A DNA stretch of 58,850 nt from Acetobacteraceae bacterium. GTDB taxonomy: Bacteria; Pseudomonadota; Alphaproteobacteria; Acetobacterales; Acetobacteraceae. The position numbers and the translations under genes are program-made. The stretch spans positions 1-58,850 of the forward strand of contig PLXO01000358.1 in NCBI GenBank assembly GCA_003151425.1. The letters run 5' to 3'. Shown piece after piece: positions 26,068 through 34,332 of the stretch. The notes beneath the pieces are model-generated. The model worked only from the letters and a program-made list of their open reading frames with translations, did not search any database and had not been told where the DNA came from. Within the stretch, counting starts at the first letter, position 1, and each line of letters starts with the position of its first letter.

Positions 26068-26724
26068 ATGTTCTACTGGCCCGCCTTCTTCGATGCCTTT
26101 CCGGCCTTGTTGCCGGGCCTGATGGTGACGATCGAGCTGACCGTGCTGGTGATGCCGTGCGCGCTGATCGTCGCGTTGGCGCTCACGCTGGCGCGGCTCT
26201 ATGCACCGCATCCGGTGGCGCGCGTCGCCACCTGGTGGGTCGAATTCTGGCGGGCCACGCCACTCCTGCTTCAGCTCTACTGGCTCTACTACGTGATGCC
26301 ATCGGAGACCGGCATCCTGTTGCCGGGTTTCGCGACTGTCGCGTTCGGATTGGTCTGCAACGTCTCCGCCTTCTTGTCGGAGAACTTCCGCGCCGGCATT
26401 GTCTCAATTCGGCCAGGCCAGCGCCACGCCGGGCTAGCGCTTGGAATGTCAGAGAGGCAGGCTTTCTTCCGCGTCGTGATGCCGCAAGCCTGGTCGCGGG
26501 TGATGCCGGAAACCGCGAGCATGTGGGTTGAGTTGTTCAAGGAGACCTCGCTGGTATCAACCCTCGCGGTCGCCGACCTGACCTATCACGCTCTCGCCCT
26601 GCGCGAGGAAAATTACCGGACACTCGAAGTGCTCACCGCGTTGGCGCTTTCCTATCTGGTGCTGGCATATCCCCAGGCCAAGTTCTGCGACTGGCTCTAT
26701 CGGCGCCATCGGGTCAGGGAATAA
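26068..26724 (+). CDS. ABC transporter permease (cargo B, second)
   Basis: A 218-residue inner-membrane permease that begins nine bases after the first one. The EAA loop (ALGMSERQAFFRVVMPQAWSRVMP) and the conserved motif WVEFWRATPLLLQLYWLYYV are present. It should pair with the preceding subunit to form the channel and corresponds to the cargo A permease at 18579. Confidence 0.9.
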   Translation: MFYWPAFFDAFPALLPGLMVTIELTVLVMPCALIVALALTLARLYAPHPVARVATWWVEFWRATPLLLQLYWLYYVMPSETGILLPGFATVAFGLVCNVSAFLSENFRAGIVSIRPGQRHAGLALGMSERQAFFRVVMPQAWSRVMPETASMWVELFKETSLVSTLAVADLTYHALALREENYRTLEVLTALALSYLVLAYPQAKFCDWLYRRHRVRE

Positions 26725-26742
26725 ACCGCCAATGATCACGCG

Positions 26743-27585
26743 ATGAGCGGCGACACGGATGGCGCGCGCGAAACCGAGCATGATCGCCGCCATCGCGCCG
26801 CCGCCGGCCCGGTGCTCGTGCGGATCGAGGATGTCTTCCGCCGCTACCCGAGCGGGGTCGAGGCGTTGCGTGGCGTGTCGCTGGTCGCGCATGAGGGAGA
26901 GGTCGTCTGCATCATCGGGCCGAGCGGCTCGGGAAAATCTACGCTGCTTCGCTGCGTCAATGGCCTGGAACCGATCGATCGCGGACGTATCCTAATCGGC
27001 GGTCGCGAGGTCCGGACCAAGGGCCGCGAGGCGCGCCAGATCCGCCAACAGATCGGCATGGTGTTTCAGAGCTTCGAACTGTTCCCGCACATGACCGCCC
27101 TATCCAACGTCCGCGAAGGCCCGCGTACCGTGCTGCGCCTGCCGCGCGAAGAGGTCGAGGAGCGGGCACGCGCGTTCCTGGCCAAGGTCGGGCTCGCGGA
27201 CAAGGCCGACTCCCTGCCAGCCCAGCTTTCCGGGGGCCAGCAGCAGCGCGTGGCGATTGCGCGCGCGCTCGCCATGCAACCGCGGGCGATGCTGTTCGAC
27301 GAGGCAACCTCCGCACTCGATCCGGAGACCGTGGGCGAAGTCCTGAATGTCATGCAACAACTCGCGCGCGAGGGTATGACCATGCTGGTCGTGACTCACG
27401 AGATGGCGTTCGCCCGGACTGTCGCCGACTGGGTGGTCGTGATGGAGAACGGCCAGGTGCTTGAGGAAGGCACCCCCAGGCGCATATTCGGCGCGCCGCG
27501 CCTGGCACGCACCCGCGAGTTCCTCCAGCGCGTCGAACACGCGCCCTTGCCTGCAGCGCACTGCCCCGAGGTCGGACCACGATGA
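26743..27585 (+). CDS. ABC transporter ATPase (cargo B)
   Basis: The 280-residue ATPase has Walker [10 protein letters not shown], signature LSGGQQQR, Walker [13 protein letters not shown] (Ala where most relatives have Pro) and the H-loop THEM. It completes the polar amino-acid type importer. It overlaps by four bases (ATGA) with the start of a broken epimerase gene, showing that a catabolic gene once followed directly in the operon. Confidence 0.92.
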   Translation: MSGDTDGARETEHDRRHRAAAGPVLVRIEDVFRRYPSGVEALRGVSLVAHEGEVVCIIGPSGSGKSTLLRCVNGLEPIDRGRILIGGREVRTKGREARQIRQQIGMVFQSFELFPHMTALSNVREGPRTVLRLPREEVEERARAFLAKVGLADKADSLPAQLSGGQQQRVAIARALAMQPRAMLFDEATSALDPETVGEVLNVMQQLAREGMTMLVVTHEMAFARTVADWVVVMENGQVLEEGTPRRIFGAPRLARTREFLQRVEHAPLPAAHCPEVGPR

Positions 27586-27835
27586 GTAACATACTGGTCA
27601 CACCGGCGGGGCCGGATTCATCGATCGTGCACTCGCCGAAGCCATCGCCGCCCGCGGCGACCAGGCGGTGGCGTTCGACCTGGCGTTTCCTGCCGGCGTC
27701 GCGGCATCGCCACGCCTACGGACGGTGTGCGGCGACGTCACCGATGCGGCTGGACTCATCGCCGCCATGCGCGCCAACGACATCGATTGTATCATCCATG
27801 CAGGAGCCATCGTCGGGATCGTATCCGGGATAAGC
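27582..27835 (+). pseudogene. NAD-dependent epimerase/dehydratase, frameshifted and truncated
   Basis: The gene starts at the ATGA overlap with the ATPase gene as MSNILV and, after a shift of two bases at 27598-27602 (an ACAC where AC is expected), continues as TGGAGFIDRALAEAIAARGD...FDLAFPAG...LRTVCGDVTDAAGLIAAMRANDIDCIIHAGAIVGI. This is the N-terminal Rossmann domain of an extended SDR (GGAGFI, GDVTD, HAGA). Homology ends near 27835, where the sequence turns into a dispersed repeat motif. Both frameshift and truncation make it non-functional. It was probably part of the cargo B pathway. Confidence 0.8.
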
Positions 27836-28118
27836 GAGACCCGATCGAATTGGAGCGGACATCCCGCTTGTAGCGGACCAATGGAGGATTCCAGCCGCTG
27901 CCATTGCCGCCCGCTCTCTTGCTCGTCTCGCCCGCCCTCCTAGACCTCGACGACCCCAAGGACGACTGCATAAGAACCGTAGATCGCGCCCAACGGAGCG
28001 GCGCATACCAGGGACGCCATTTCGCGTCAGTCATGGCTTTTTTCCCTTCCTTGCGGCTTCCAGGTAATCCTGGAAGCAAACATCAGCTTATTTCGCTACC
28101 GGCCCGGACAGCCGACGG
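27836..28118. other. Intergenic between converging units, with a 9-bp hairpin
   Basis: No gene is seen. Near 27855-27885 is a piece of the dispersed AGCGGACAT...AGCGGACC motif. GCTTCCAGG-TAAT-CCTGGAAGC at 28056-28077 is a perfect hairpin 42 bases downstream of the MFS gene stop (minus strand) and could be its transcription end, although no T run follows. Confidence 0.4.
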
Positions 28119-29480
28119 TTAGTCGCGGTCAAACCCGTACACCTCCGGCAGCAGGAGCTTCGCTGCCAGCAATCCGGTTAGCGGGAAGATGCAGACGAAC
28201 AGCGTGGCATTGGCCTGGCCGATCGCGGCGAACAGCGACGGGAACAGAAAGATGCCCAGGAAAAGCGGCAGCTTGGCAATCATGTAGGAGAAACCGCCCG
28301 CCGTGCCGCGGTATTCCGGCTTCGCCACCATGGTCGGGATGGTCATGCAGTTCGAGGCGGCTGTGTAATGCCCCCACAACATTGCCGCCGCCGCGAATGG
28401 CAGGATGAAGGAATGCCCGGTGTAAAGCGCTCCTGCGGCAACCACGAGTGATGCCAGCACGGTTCCAAACCCGGCCATACCGACGCCACGATGGCCGATT
28501 TTTGGCAACACCGCCGGCGCGATCCAGCCGCCGACTGCGCCGAAAAGGTAGACACAGATCAGTATCAGGCTGGTGCCGAGCGGCGTGGACACGCCCACCA
28601 TCACGAACAGCACCGGGATGTAGAAGGCGAAGGTCGAGAACTCGCCGCCCTGGTCGAAGCAGGCGGTCCAGCCGTAGAGGGTGGCGCGCCAACGAACCGG
28701 GTCCTTGCGGAGGTCGGCCAGGAACGCGAGGGGGCTCGGCCTGGTCACCACGACGTCCGCATCCGGCAGCATGTCCAGGTCGTCGTTGTACATCCGCCGC
28801 GATATCACCTTGGCCTCGCGCAGGCGTCCCTGGCGGATCAGCCACATGGCCGTCTCCGGCAGGTCGCGACGCAGCACCAGGATGATCAGGGCGGGAACCG
28901 CTCCCAGTCCCAGCATCACGCGCCAGAGCCAGACGTGCGGCATGCCGGCGGCCAGCAACACCGACACGACCACCAGCGCAATCACCTGGCCCACCGCGAA
29001 CATGAATTGCCAGCGGTTGCCCATGACCTCGCGACGGCCCTTCGGCAGGTACTCCATGATGTAGGTGTAGCCGGTGGTGATGTCGCTGCCGAGCGGAATG
29101 CCAAGCACGAAACGGACCAGCACCAGCGCGCCGACGCTCATTACGAAAGACTGCGCCAGGCCGAGCACGATGAACATGACCATGCTCGCCAGGAACATCA
29201 CCCGCCGCCCGAGCTTATCGGTCAGCCAGCCGCCCAGGATCGCCCCGACGAAGGCACCTCCCTGGGTGGCTGCACCGGCCAGCCCCAGCAGCAGAGGATT
29301 GGGAGACAGATCGTCCCGGATGAAGATGAACACCAACGCGAACACGTTGAAGTCCCAGGCCTCCACCAGAATGGAGGCCAGCATCAGCCAGCCGACACGA
29401 TTACCCTGCGGACTGTAATTCTTCACCAGGTGGCGGATGGCACCGTCCATTGCCTCCTGCTGCGACATCGCTATCGACAC
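28119..29480 (-). CDS. MFS transporter, metabolite:H+ symporter type
   Basis: A 453-residue integral membrane protein with about 12 hydrophobic segments. The conserved MFS motif between segments 2 and 3 is visible (GGWLTDKLGRRVMF at about 82-95), and RRDLPETAMWLIRQGR lies in the central loop, as in the sugar/organic acid transporter group. It is divergent from the GntR regulator at 29776, so it is likely under its control and imports a related compound, possibly an organic acid. Substrate is not known. Confidence 0.88.
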   Translation of the reverse strand: MSIAMSQQEAMDGAIRHLVKNYSPQGNRVGWLMLASILVEAWDFNVFALVFIFIRDDLSPNPLLLGLAGAATQGGAFVGAILGGWLTDKLGRRVMFLASMVMFIVLGLAQSFVMSVGALVLVRFVLGIPLGSDITTGYTYIMEYLPKGRREVMGNRWQFMFAVGQVIALVVVSVLLAAGMPHVWLWRVMLGLGAVPALIILVLRRDLPETAMWLIRQGRLREAKVISRRMYNDDLDMLPDADVVVTRPSPLAFLADLRKDPVRWRATLYGWTACFDQGGEFSTFAFYIPVLFVMVGVSTPLGTSLILICVYLFGAVGGWIAPAVLPKIGHRGVGMAGFGTVLASLVVAAGALYTGHSFILPFAAAAMLWGHYTAASNCMTIPTMVAKPEYRGTAGGFSYMIAKLPLFLGIFLFPSLFAAIGQANATLFVCIFPLTGLLAAKLLLPEVYGFDRD

Positions 29481-29658
29481 CTACGTCTCTCCCATCCGAT
29501 CTTTCCCGGTTTGCCTCTTCTGATCGGGGCGTGTCTTCCGGCGCTGCAAGCGCCTCCGGCCCTCCCAGGCCGCGGTACGTTTCCCGGGCGGGGGGAGAGA
29601 ACGCTCACAATCCGGACATGCCAGCCATCCTGTAGTATCCGTGGTCTTGCTAGTCGAC

Positions 29659-29667
29659 GTATCATAC
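29659..29667. promoter_or_regulatory. Possible operator of cargo B GntR regulator
   Basis: GTATCATAC is a perfect odd-length palindrome in the 295-bp divergent region between the MFS and GntR genes. Read on the minus strand with its flanks it gives TTGGTATGATACG, which shares TGGTATGATA with 24224-24233. Half-sites of this type are usual for FCD regulators. No other gene-like feature was found in 29481-29775. Confidence 0.45.
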
Positions 29668-29775
29668 CAAGCGATGTAGGATGCTGGCAAGGGGCTCGTT
29701 TGCCGTCGCGGGCCCGATCGGGAGCAGAACTCTCATCGGGATCGCCTGGCGCCGCGTGATAATGCAGGGGGACAT

Positions 29776-30621
29776 GTGACAGGCCACGAAACAGCCATGC
29801 AACCCACCAGGCCAATCCGGCGCCGCAAGCTTTACGAAGACATCGCCCAGCAGATCGAGGAAATGATCCTCGCCGGGCGATACCGCGATGGCGACCAGTT
29901 GCCATCCGAGCGTGAGATCAGGAAGGCTTTCGACGTTGGCCGGACGTCGGTTCGCGAAGCGCTATTTGCCTTGCAGAAAATGGGTCTGGTCGAGATCGTC
30001 AGTGGCGAACGGGCGCGCGTGAGCCGCCCGACAGCCGATCGGCTGATCAATGAACTGGCTGGTGCCGCCCGGCACATGCTGGCGCAGACGGAGGGCGTGC
30101 GCTGGTTTCAGGAAGCTCGCATGCTGCTCGAGACAGGCCTTGCCCGCCAGGTCGCCGAAACCCGGACGGAAGAGGATCTGGAGCTGATCGAAAAGGCGCT
30201 GGAGGACAATCGGCGAGCTATCGACAACCCGGCGGCCTTCGTCGCTACCGATGTGCCGTTTCATTACGTATTGCCTACCATCTGCCGTAATCCAATCTTC
30301 ATGGCGCTGTACCGCGCGATGAGCGGCTGGATGCTGGAGGCGCGCAACATCACGATGCAGATCCCCGGGTCGACCGAGCGCGCCTACCAGGCACACAAGC
30401 GCATCTATGAAACGATCGCTGCGGGCGACCCCGACGCTGCAGCAAAAGCCATGCGGGATCACCTCGAGGAGGTCGACCGGCAGTACTGGAACGCCGTAAC
30501 GGGCCGTACTGGCGCGCGCAGCGAGAAAACGAAAATCGCGGACGGTTCGATAGCTTCGCGCGGATCGCCGCAACGGCGGTCTGCCGACAACCGCCGCAGG
30601 AACGGAGGAACCCATGGCTGA
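29776..30621 (+). CDS. GntR-family regulator, FCD subfamily (cargo B)
   Basis: A 281-residue FadR-type protein: winged helix at about 18-85 (LYEDIAQQIEEMILAGRY, LPSEREIRKAFDVGRTSVREAL) and FCD domain at about 95-240 (FHYVLPTICRN, AYQAHKRIYETIAAGD, AMRDHLEEVDRQY). The GTG at 29776 has the better ribosome-binding site (CAGGGGG); an ATG at 29797 is possible. The C-terminal 35 residues are an arginine-rich extension that overlaps the next gene by 8 bp. It presumably represses the transporter, MFS and enzyme genes until the substrate is present. Confidence 0.88.
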   Translation: MTGHETAMQPTRPIRRRKLYEDIAQQIEEMILAGRYRDGDQLPSEREIRKAFDVGRTSVREALFALQKMGLVEIVSGERARVSRPTADRLINELAGAARHMLAQTEGVRWFQEARMLLETGLARQVAETRTEEDLELIEKALEDNRRAIDNPAAFVATDVPFHYVLPTICRNPIFMALYRAMSGWMLEARNITMQIPGSTERAYQAHKRIYETIAAGDPDAAAKAMRDHLEEVDRQYWNAVTGRTGARSEKTKIADGSIASRGSPQRRSADNRRRNGGTHG

Positions 30622-31690
30622 ACCGAAAGAACTCAGAATCGGCGTCGCGGCACTGCAGAATTTCGGCGAGGCGGCGTTCGCCAAGGTGGGGTGCGGGGCT
30701 GACGAGGCGCGTCTGCTGACGGAGATCCTGGTGCTTGCCGATCTGCACGGAATGCACTCGCACGGCGTGATGCGGATTCCGCAGTATGGCCCGAAGATCG
30801 CCGTGGGCGGGTTCAAGCCAGGCCGCAAGGGCCGGATCGTGCGCGAAACCGCCTCGGCCGTCTTTCTCGATGGCGAAGGTGGCATCGGACAGACCATTAC
30901 CGTTCGCGCCATGCAGGAAGCGATGCGCAAGGCCCGCGAGACCGGCGTCGGCATCTGCGGGGTCACCAACAGCAACCATTATGGCGCCGGCGCCTATTAC
31001 GGCCTGATGGCCGAACGCGAGGGTATGATCGGCGTGCTGACCACCAACGGTTCGGCGAACATGCCGCCGTACGGCGGCGGCGGCAAAATATACCTGACCG
31101 GACCGTTGCCGATCACGGTTGCCGTGCCGACAGGACCTGGCTCGCGTTGGCCGTTCCTGCTCGACATGGCCATGGGCGTGGCCTCCAAGGGCAAGATCGT
31201 CTATGCCGCCGAGAAGGGCGAGAAGATCCCGCTCGGCTGGGCCGCCGACAAGCATGGCCAGCTGACCGACGACCCGAAGGCGGTGATCAATGGCGGATGG
31301 GTGCTGCCGATCGGCGGCTACAAGGGCTTTGGCCTGACCTGCGTGCTGGAAATCCTGTCGGGAGTGCTGACCGGCGGCGCGCTGGGCAACGAGATCGGCA
31401 ACCTCTTCACGTCGCCGGCCGCAACGCCGCAGGACCTCGGCCATTTCGCCATGGCGATCGATCCGGCCGTTTTCATGCCGCTCGATGCGTTCCGCGCGCG
31501 CATGGATATCTATATCGCCATGATGAAGGCCGCCGACCTGGCCCCCGGGGTCGAGGAGATCACGATGCCGGGCGAGCCGGAATTCCGGCGGGAGGAAGAC
31601 CGGCGCCGGAACGGCGTTCCGCTCGATGTCAACCTTATCGCGCGGCTCAACAAATACGCGGCGGAACTGGGCATCGGGCAATCGCTCTAG
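30614..31690 (+). CDS. Ldh2/MDH2-family NAD(P)-dependent 2-hydroxyacid dehydrogenase
   Basis: The 358-residue product belongs to the malate/L-lactate/ureidoglycolate dehydrogenase (type 2) family. Visible family features are HGMHSHGVMR at 45-54, VTNSNHYGAGAYY at 118-129 with the conserved His122, LTTNGSANMPPYGG and GGYKGFGL near 235. Such enzymes oxidise a 2-hydroxy acid to a 2-oxo acid with NAD or NADP. It overlaps the regulator gene and is followed by an RraA-type aldolase gene, so a pathway of oxidation and then aldol cleavage is likely. Confidence 0.9.
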   Translation: MAEPKELRIGVAALQNFGEAAFAKVGCGADEARLLTEILVLADLHGMHSHGVMRIPQYGPKIAVGGFKPGRKGRIVRETASAVFLDGEGGIGQTITVRAMQEAMRKARETGVGICGVTNSNHYGAGAYYGLMAEREGMIGVLTTNGSANMPPYGGGGKIYLTGPLPITVAVPTGPGSRWPFLLDMAMGVASKGKIVYAAEKGEKIPLGWAADKHGQLTDDPKAVINGGWVLPIGGYKGFGLTCVLEILSGVLTGGALGNEIGNLFTSPAATPQDLGHFAMAIDPAVFMPLDAFRARMDIYIAMMKAADLAPGVEEITMPGEPEFRREEDRRRNGVPLDVNLIARLNKYAAELGIGQSL

Positions 31691-31723
31691 CGCCGTTCCG
31701 ACCAGCCAATCCAGGAGGTTACG

Positions 31724-32428
31724 ATGGAAGAAACCAGAAAGGCGCTGTGTGCGCGGTTTGAAAAGCTCCAGTCGGCGGTCATCAGCGACGTGCTGGACGT
31801 CATGGGGTGGCCCGACCAGTGCCTGTCGTCGACGATGGGCCTCAAGGCCGGCACTAAGATCGCCGGCCCCGCATTCTGCCTGCGCGGCACCTCGACCGTC
31901 GGGGCGGGCATGCCGGCGCAGGTGGGCAAGTCGAAGCCGGTCTACGAAATGGACCGTCAACTCTATGACGGCTGCGTGGCGGTGATCGAAACCGGCGGCC
32001 ACAACCAGGGCGCCGTGGTCGGCGGCAATCTCATTCTCAGCTTCAAGCTGCGCGGCTGCCGGGGGATGATCATCGACGGCGGCATCCGGGACGGCGCCGA
32101 GGTGGTGGAGATGGGCTTCACGACCTTCTGCCGGTTCGTCACGCCGCGGGCGAACAAGGGGCTCTGGGAGTTCACGCAGATCGAGGTTCCGGTGCGGCTT
32201 CCCGGCCAAACTTCCGCGACGGTCGTCATCAATCCGGGCGACTTCGTGGTCGGCGATTACGACGGCGTGGTGGTGGTACCCCGGGAGGTCGCGGAGGAAG
32301 TCGCCACGGCGGCGGAAAAGACCGAGGCTCTTGAGCACCGCATCAAGGACGAACTGCTGGCCGGCGAAGATCGCGAGAAGGTCTACAAGCGCAACGACCG
32401 CTACGCCCACATCGCCAAGCGGCCCTGA
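31724..32428 (+). CDS. RraA-family aldolase-like protein
   Basis: A 234-residue member of the RraA/HMG-aldolase family. The core motif DGGIRD at 118-123 contains the conserved Arg122 and Asp123 that bind substrate and divalent metal, preceded by GGHNQGAVVGGNL. Relatives cleave 4-hydroxy-4-methyl-2-oxoglutarate or similar acids to pyruvate and decarboxylate oxaloacetate; other relatives bind RNase E. Being next to a 2-hydroxyacid dehydrogenase gene argues for the aldolase role, releasing pyruvate. A good AGGAGG lies at 31712-31717. Confidence 0.87.
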   Translation: MEETRKALCARFEKLQSAVISDVLDVMGWPDQCLSSTMGLKAGTKIAGPAFCLRGTSTVGAGMPAQVGKSKPVYEMDRQLYDGCVAVIETGGHNQGAVVGGNLILSFKLRGCRGMIIDGGIRDGAEVVEMGFTTFCRFVTPRANKGLWEFTQIEVPVRLPGQTSATVVINPGDFVVGDYDGVVVVPREVAEEVATAAEKTEALEHRIKDELLAGEDREKVYKRNDRYAHIAKRP

Positions 32429-32469
32429 CCGAAGCTGATTTGGCACCTGCTGCCCGGGGAGACCATGCA

Positions 32470-32610
32470 ATGAACTTCCAACTGTCAATCGGCATGCAAA
32501 AGGGACCCCCTATCGGCGTCAAAAACGGTCTGACCGCCGTCTGGCCACACGGCAACAACAATCTCGGCGTCCTGTAGAGTGTCCAGCAGTTCGGCGCGAG
32601 TTGACTTTCG
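32470..32610. other. Possible insertion-sequence end remnant
   Basis: Read on the minus strand, GACGCCGATAGGGGGTCCC followed by TTTTGCATGCCGATTGACA resembles the repeated GGGTCCC/CGCCGAT motifs I associate with ends of IS21-type elements. No transposase is present and I am not certain of the match. It may explain the truncation of the next gene. Confidence 0.2.
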
Positions 32611-32675
32611 ACAACACGGCGGCTGTTCCGCCCTCCACGTAATGACTGCAACGCACCCGCGCAACGGAGATCACC

Positions 32676-32804
32676 ATGGACAGCATTCTTGATCAGCTCA
32701 GTGACTACGCCACTGAGCTGAATTACGACGAGCTCTCCGCTGACATGGTTCACGAAGTCACAAGGCGGGTCGTTGATACGTTCGGATGCGCCATGGGCAT
32801 CTAA
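32676..32804 (+). pseudogene. MmgE/PrpD family, N-terminal remnant
   Basis: A 42-codon frame after GGAGATCACC reads MDSILDQLSDYATELNYDELSADMVHEVTRRVVDTFGCAMGI and then stops at 32802. The pattern L-x-x-Y-A, then D-x-(L/M)-V-H-E-x-x-R-R-x-x-D-T-x-G-C-A is typical of the start of MmgE/PrpD proteins (2-methylcitrate dehydratase and relatives, normally about 450 residues). Only the first tenth remains. It follows the cargo B genes in the same direction and was probably part of that pathway. Confidence 0.65.
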
Positions 32805-32894
32805 CACGACGGGCGCTGGCATTACCTGGCGCTTCCCGCAGTCGCCGCCTGATCGAGCAAGCGTGGCCCGCATTAGCGTAGCGTAATGCCGGGA

Positions 32895-33005
32895 AAGGGC
32901 AGCGCCTAACTCTTCCTCAAGCTTACCGATCCGAGCCTGCCGGACCCGGTGGTCTGCAACCTCTACAGAAACGCGAACGGTCCCGCCGTCCTCTGGACCC
33001 GCTGA
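32895..33005 (+). pseudogene. DUF736 3' fragment with nonsense codon
   Basis: These bases copy the last third of the DUF736 gene at 23008-23301. A TAC to TAA change at 32907-32909 adds an in-frame stop, and there is no 5' part. The fragment and its terminator hairpin (33013-33034) are otherwise identical to the left copy. Confidence 0.85.
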
Positions 33006-33047
33006 ACCGGATGGCCCCGGCGCAAGCCGGGGCCTCTCTCGTCTCAA
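32895..33047. repeat. Direct repeat, right copy (DUF736 3' end plus hairpin)
   Basis: Partner of 23191-23343. The right copy is followed by different DNA (a 215-residue gene) before the second repeat R3 is reached, so the duplicated backbone segments are not collinear throughout. Confidence 0.85.
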
Positions 33048-33199
33048 GGAGATTGATCGGAGCATCATCGGGAGAACCGCATAGCATCGGCAGCGAGCAT
33101 CACGCCCGCGGCTGGCCGCAAAAGAAGGTTGCCTGCTGGTCGCGGTCCAGCCCTTCGTCATTCTCTCCGTTTTCGGGCGGCTTCTGCTATGGTCCCGCG

Positions 33200-33847
33200 A
33201 TGGCGAAAATGACCCTTTCCCGCGCCCGGAGCCTCATAGGCGAGATCGTCCTGGCGCAGCTCGAACGCGACCTCGACCCGGTGGACACGACCAACTCGAC
33301 GGCTCGTACGCTCATCATCCGCTGGCTTGTCGATGCCTTGGACGCCGGGCAGCTCAAGGAATTGGCCGCCCTGCTGACCATCGACTTCCTCAGTTGGCCC
33401 GCCTTGCGCAAGGGAATGCTGGAAGGCGATTCCCCCGGCCACCGGTCGGGTGTTGTCCTGACTACCGTGCCGCGCACCGCCACGGACGACGGCAGGCATC
33501 TCACCGCGCGGACACTCTGCCAGCCGGGCGAGAGCGGGACCGTTTTCAGCCAGGACGCCCTTGTGTGGCCCTTGCCGCCGGATAGCGACAAGGGAGATGG
33601 CTGGAATGACCTTGAAGCCACCAGGGCGGCGTTGCTCGCTTTCCTGGACGCAGTCACCTGGGGACCGTCGGGCAGCACCAGCGACGAGCGGAAAGCCCTT
33701 TTCGAGCGGATTGCCGCGCGGCTGTTTGAAGTCGGTGCGCTGATAGTCGCAGGATACAACGAGGCAGAAGACGAGATGGCGAAACAGCTGGATGCGTTCG
33801 AGAAATTGCCGCCGCCACCGCCCGAGGATAACGATATCCCTTTCTGA
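33200..33847 (+). CDS. Hypothetical backbone protein
   Basis: The ATG at 33200 gives MAKMTLSRARSLIGEIVLAQLERD; upstream in-frame codons lie in repeat sequence and look non-coding. A second ATG at 33209 is also possible. The 215-residue product is acidic, soluble and mostly helical, with a Pro-rich stretch (KLPPPPPEDNDIPF) at the C-terminus that resembles the short acidic tails of ssDNA-binding partners. No family is recognised. It is located between the two repeats that border cargo B on the right. Confidence 0.55.
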   Translation: MAKMTLSRARSLIGEIVLAQLERDLDPVDTTNSTARTLIIRWLVDALDAGQLKELAALLTIDFLSWPALRKGMLEGDSPGHRSGVVLTTVPRTATDDGRHLTARTLCQPGESGTVFSQDALVWPLPPDSDKGDGWNDLEATRAALLAFLDAVTWGPSGSTSDERKALFERIAARLFEVGALIVAGYNEAEDEMAKQLDAFEKLPPPPPEDNDIPF

Positions 33848-33887
33848 CGGCAGCAATGGGCCGCGCGTGTCCCAAGCCCCTTCGCTA

Positions 33888-33957
33888 CGCTGTGGGGTGT
33901 TGATCAGCGCCGGGCAGTGTCGGGCGGTTTGCTGTGGAGGCCGCATCGGGCGAGCCC
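33888..33957 (+). promoter_or_regulatory. Fragment of family 2 leader
   Basis: GTGTTGATCAGCGCCGG, TGTCGGGCGGTTTGCTGT and GAGGCCGCATCGGGCG match the 3' half of the leader before the second DUF736 gene (38105-38165). Here it is joined to repeat R3 rather than to a gene, so it is an orphan piece. Confidence 0.55.
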
Positions 33958-34196
33958 TCTGGCCTCACCTGCGGACGGCTTTGTCTCAAGTGAGGGGAAC
34001 GTCTTCCCCTGCCTGCGACCGTCCCGCAACCAAGCCGCGGACCGTTCTCCGTCACCCCTTCTGCGGGGACACCCCGCAACGCCCCGGTAACGCCACGACA
34101 ATCAGCCGCGCTTCCGGTTTCGCCTGTTTCAGCAGTCCCGTTCGCTCATCGGCGAGAATGGAGAAGACGTCCGGCAAATGAGCCGTAGGTTGCGGG
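33958..34196. repeat. Direct repeat R3, right copy
   Basis: Partner of 23511-23748. No gene is seen in it or in the following 34197-34332, which is AT-rich. Confidence 0.75.
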
Positions 34197-34332
34197 CGCG
34201 GCGTAGGCGGAACGCCAGATATTCAAGACACGACACGTAGTTTTCACACAATATGAGAGACTTATGCAAATAAATTACGGTACCGATAATAACGGGCTTT
34301 CCCTTTCCATAGGTCACCGCCATAATCGGGTG

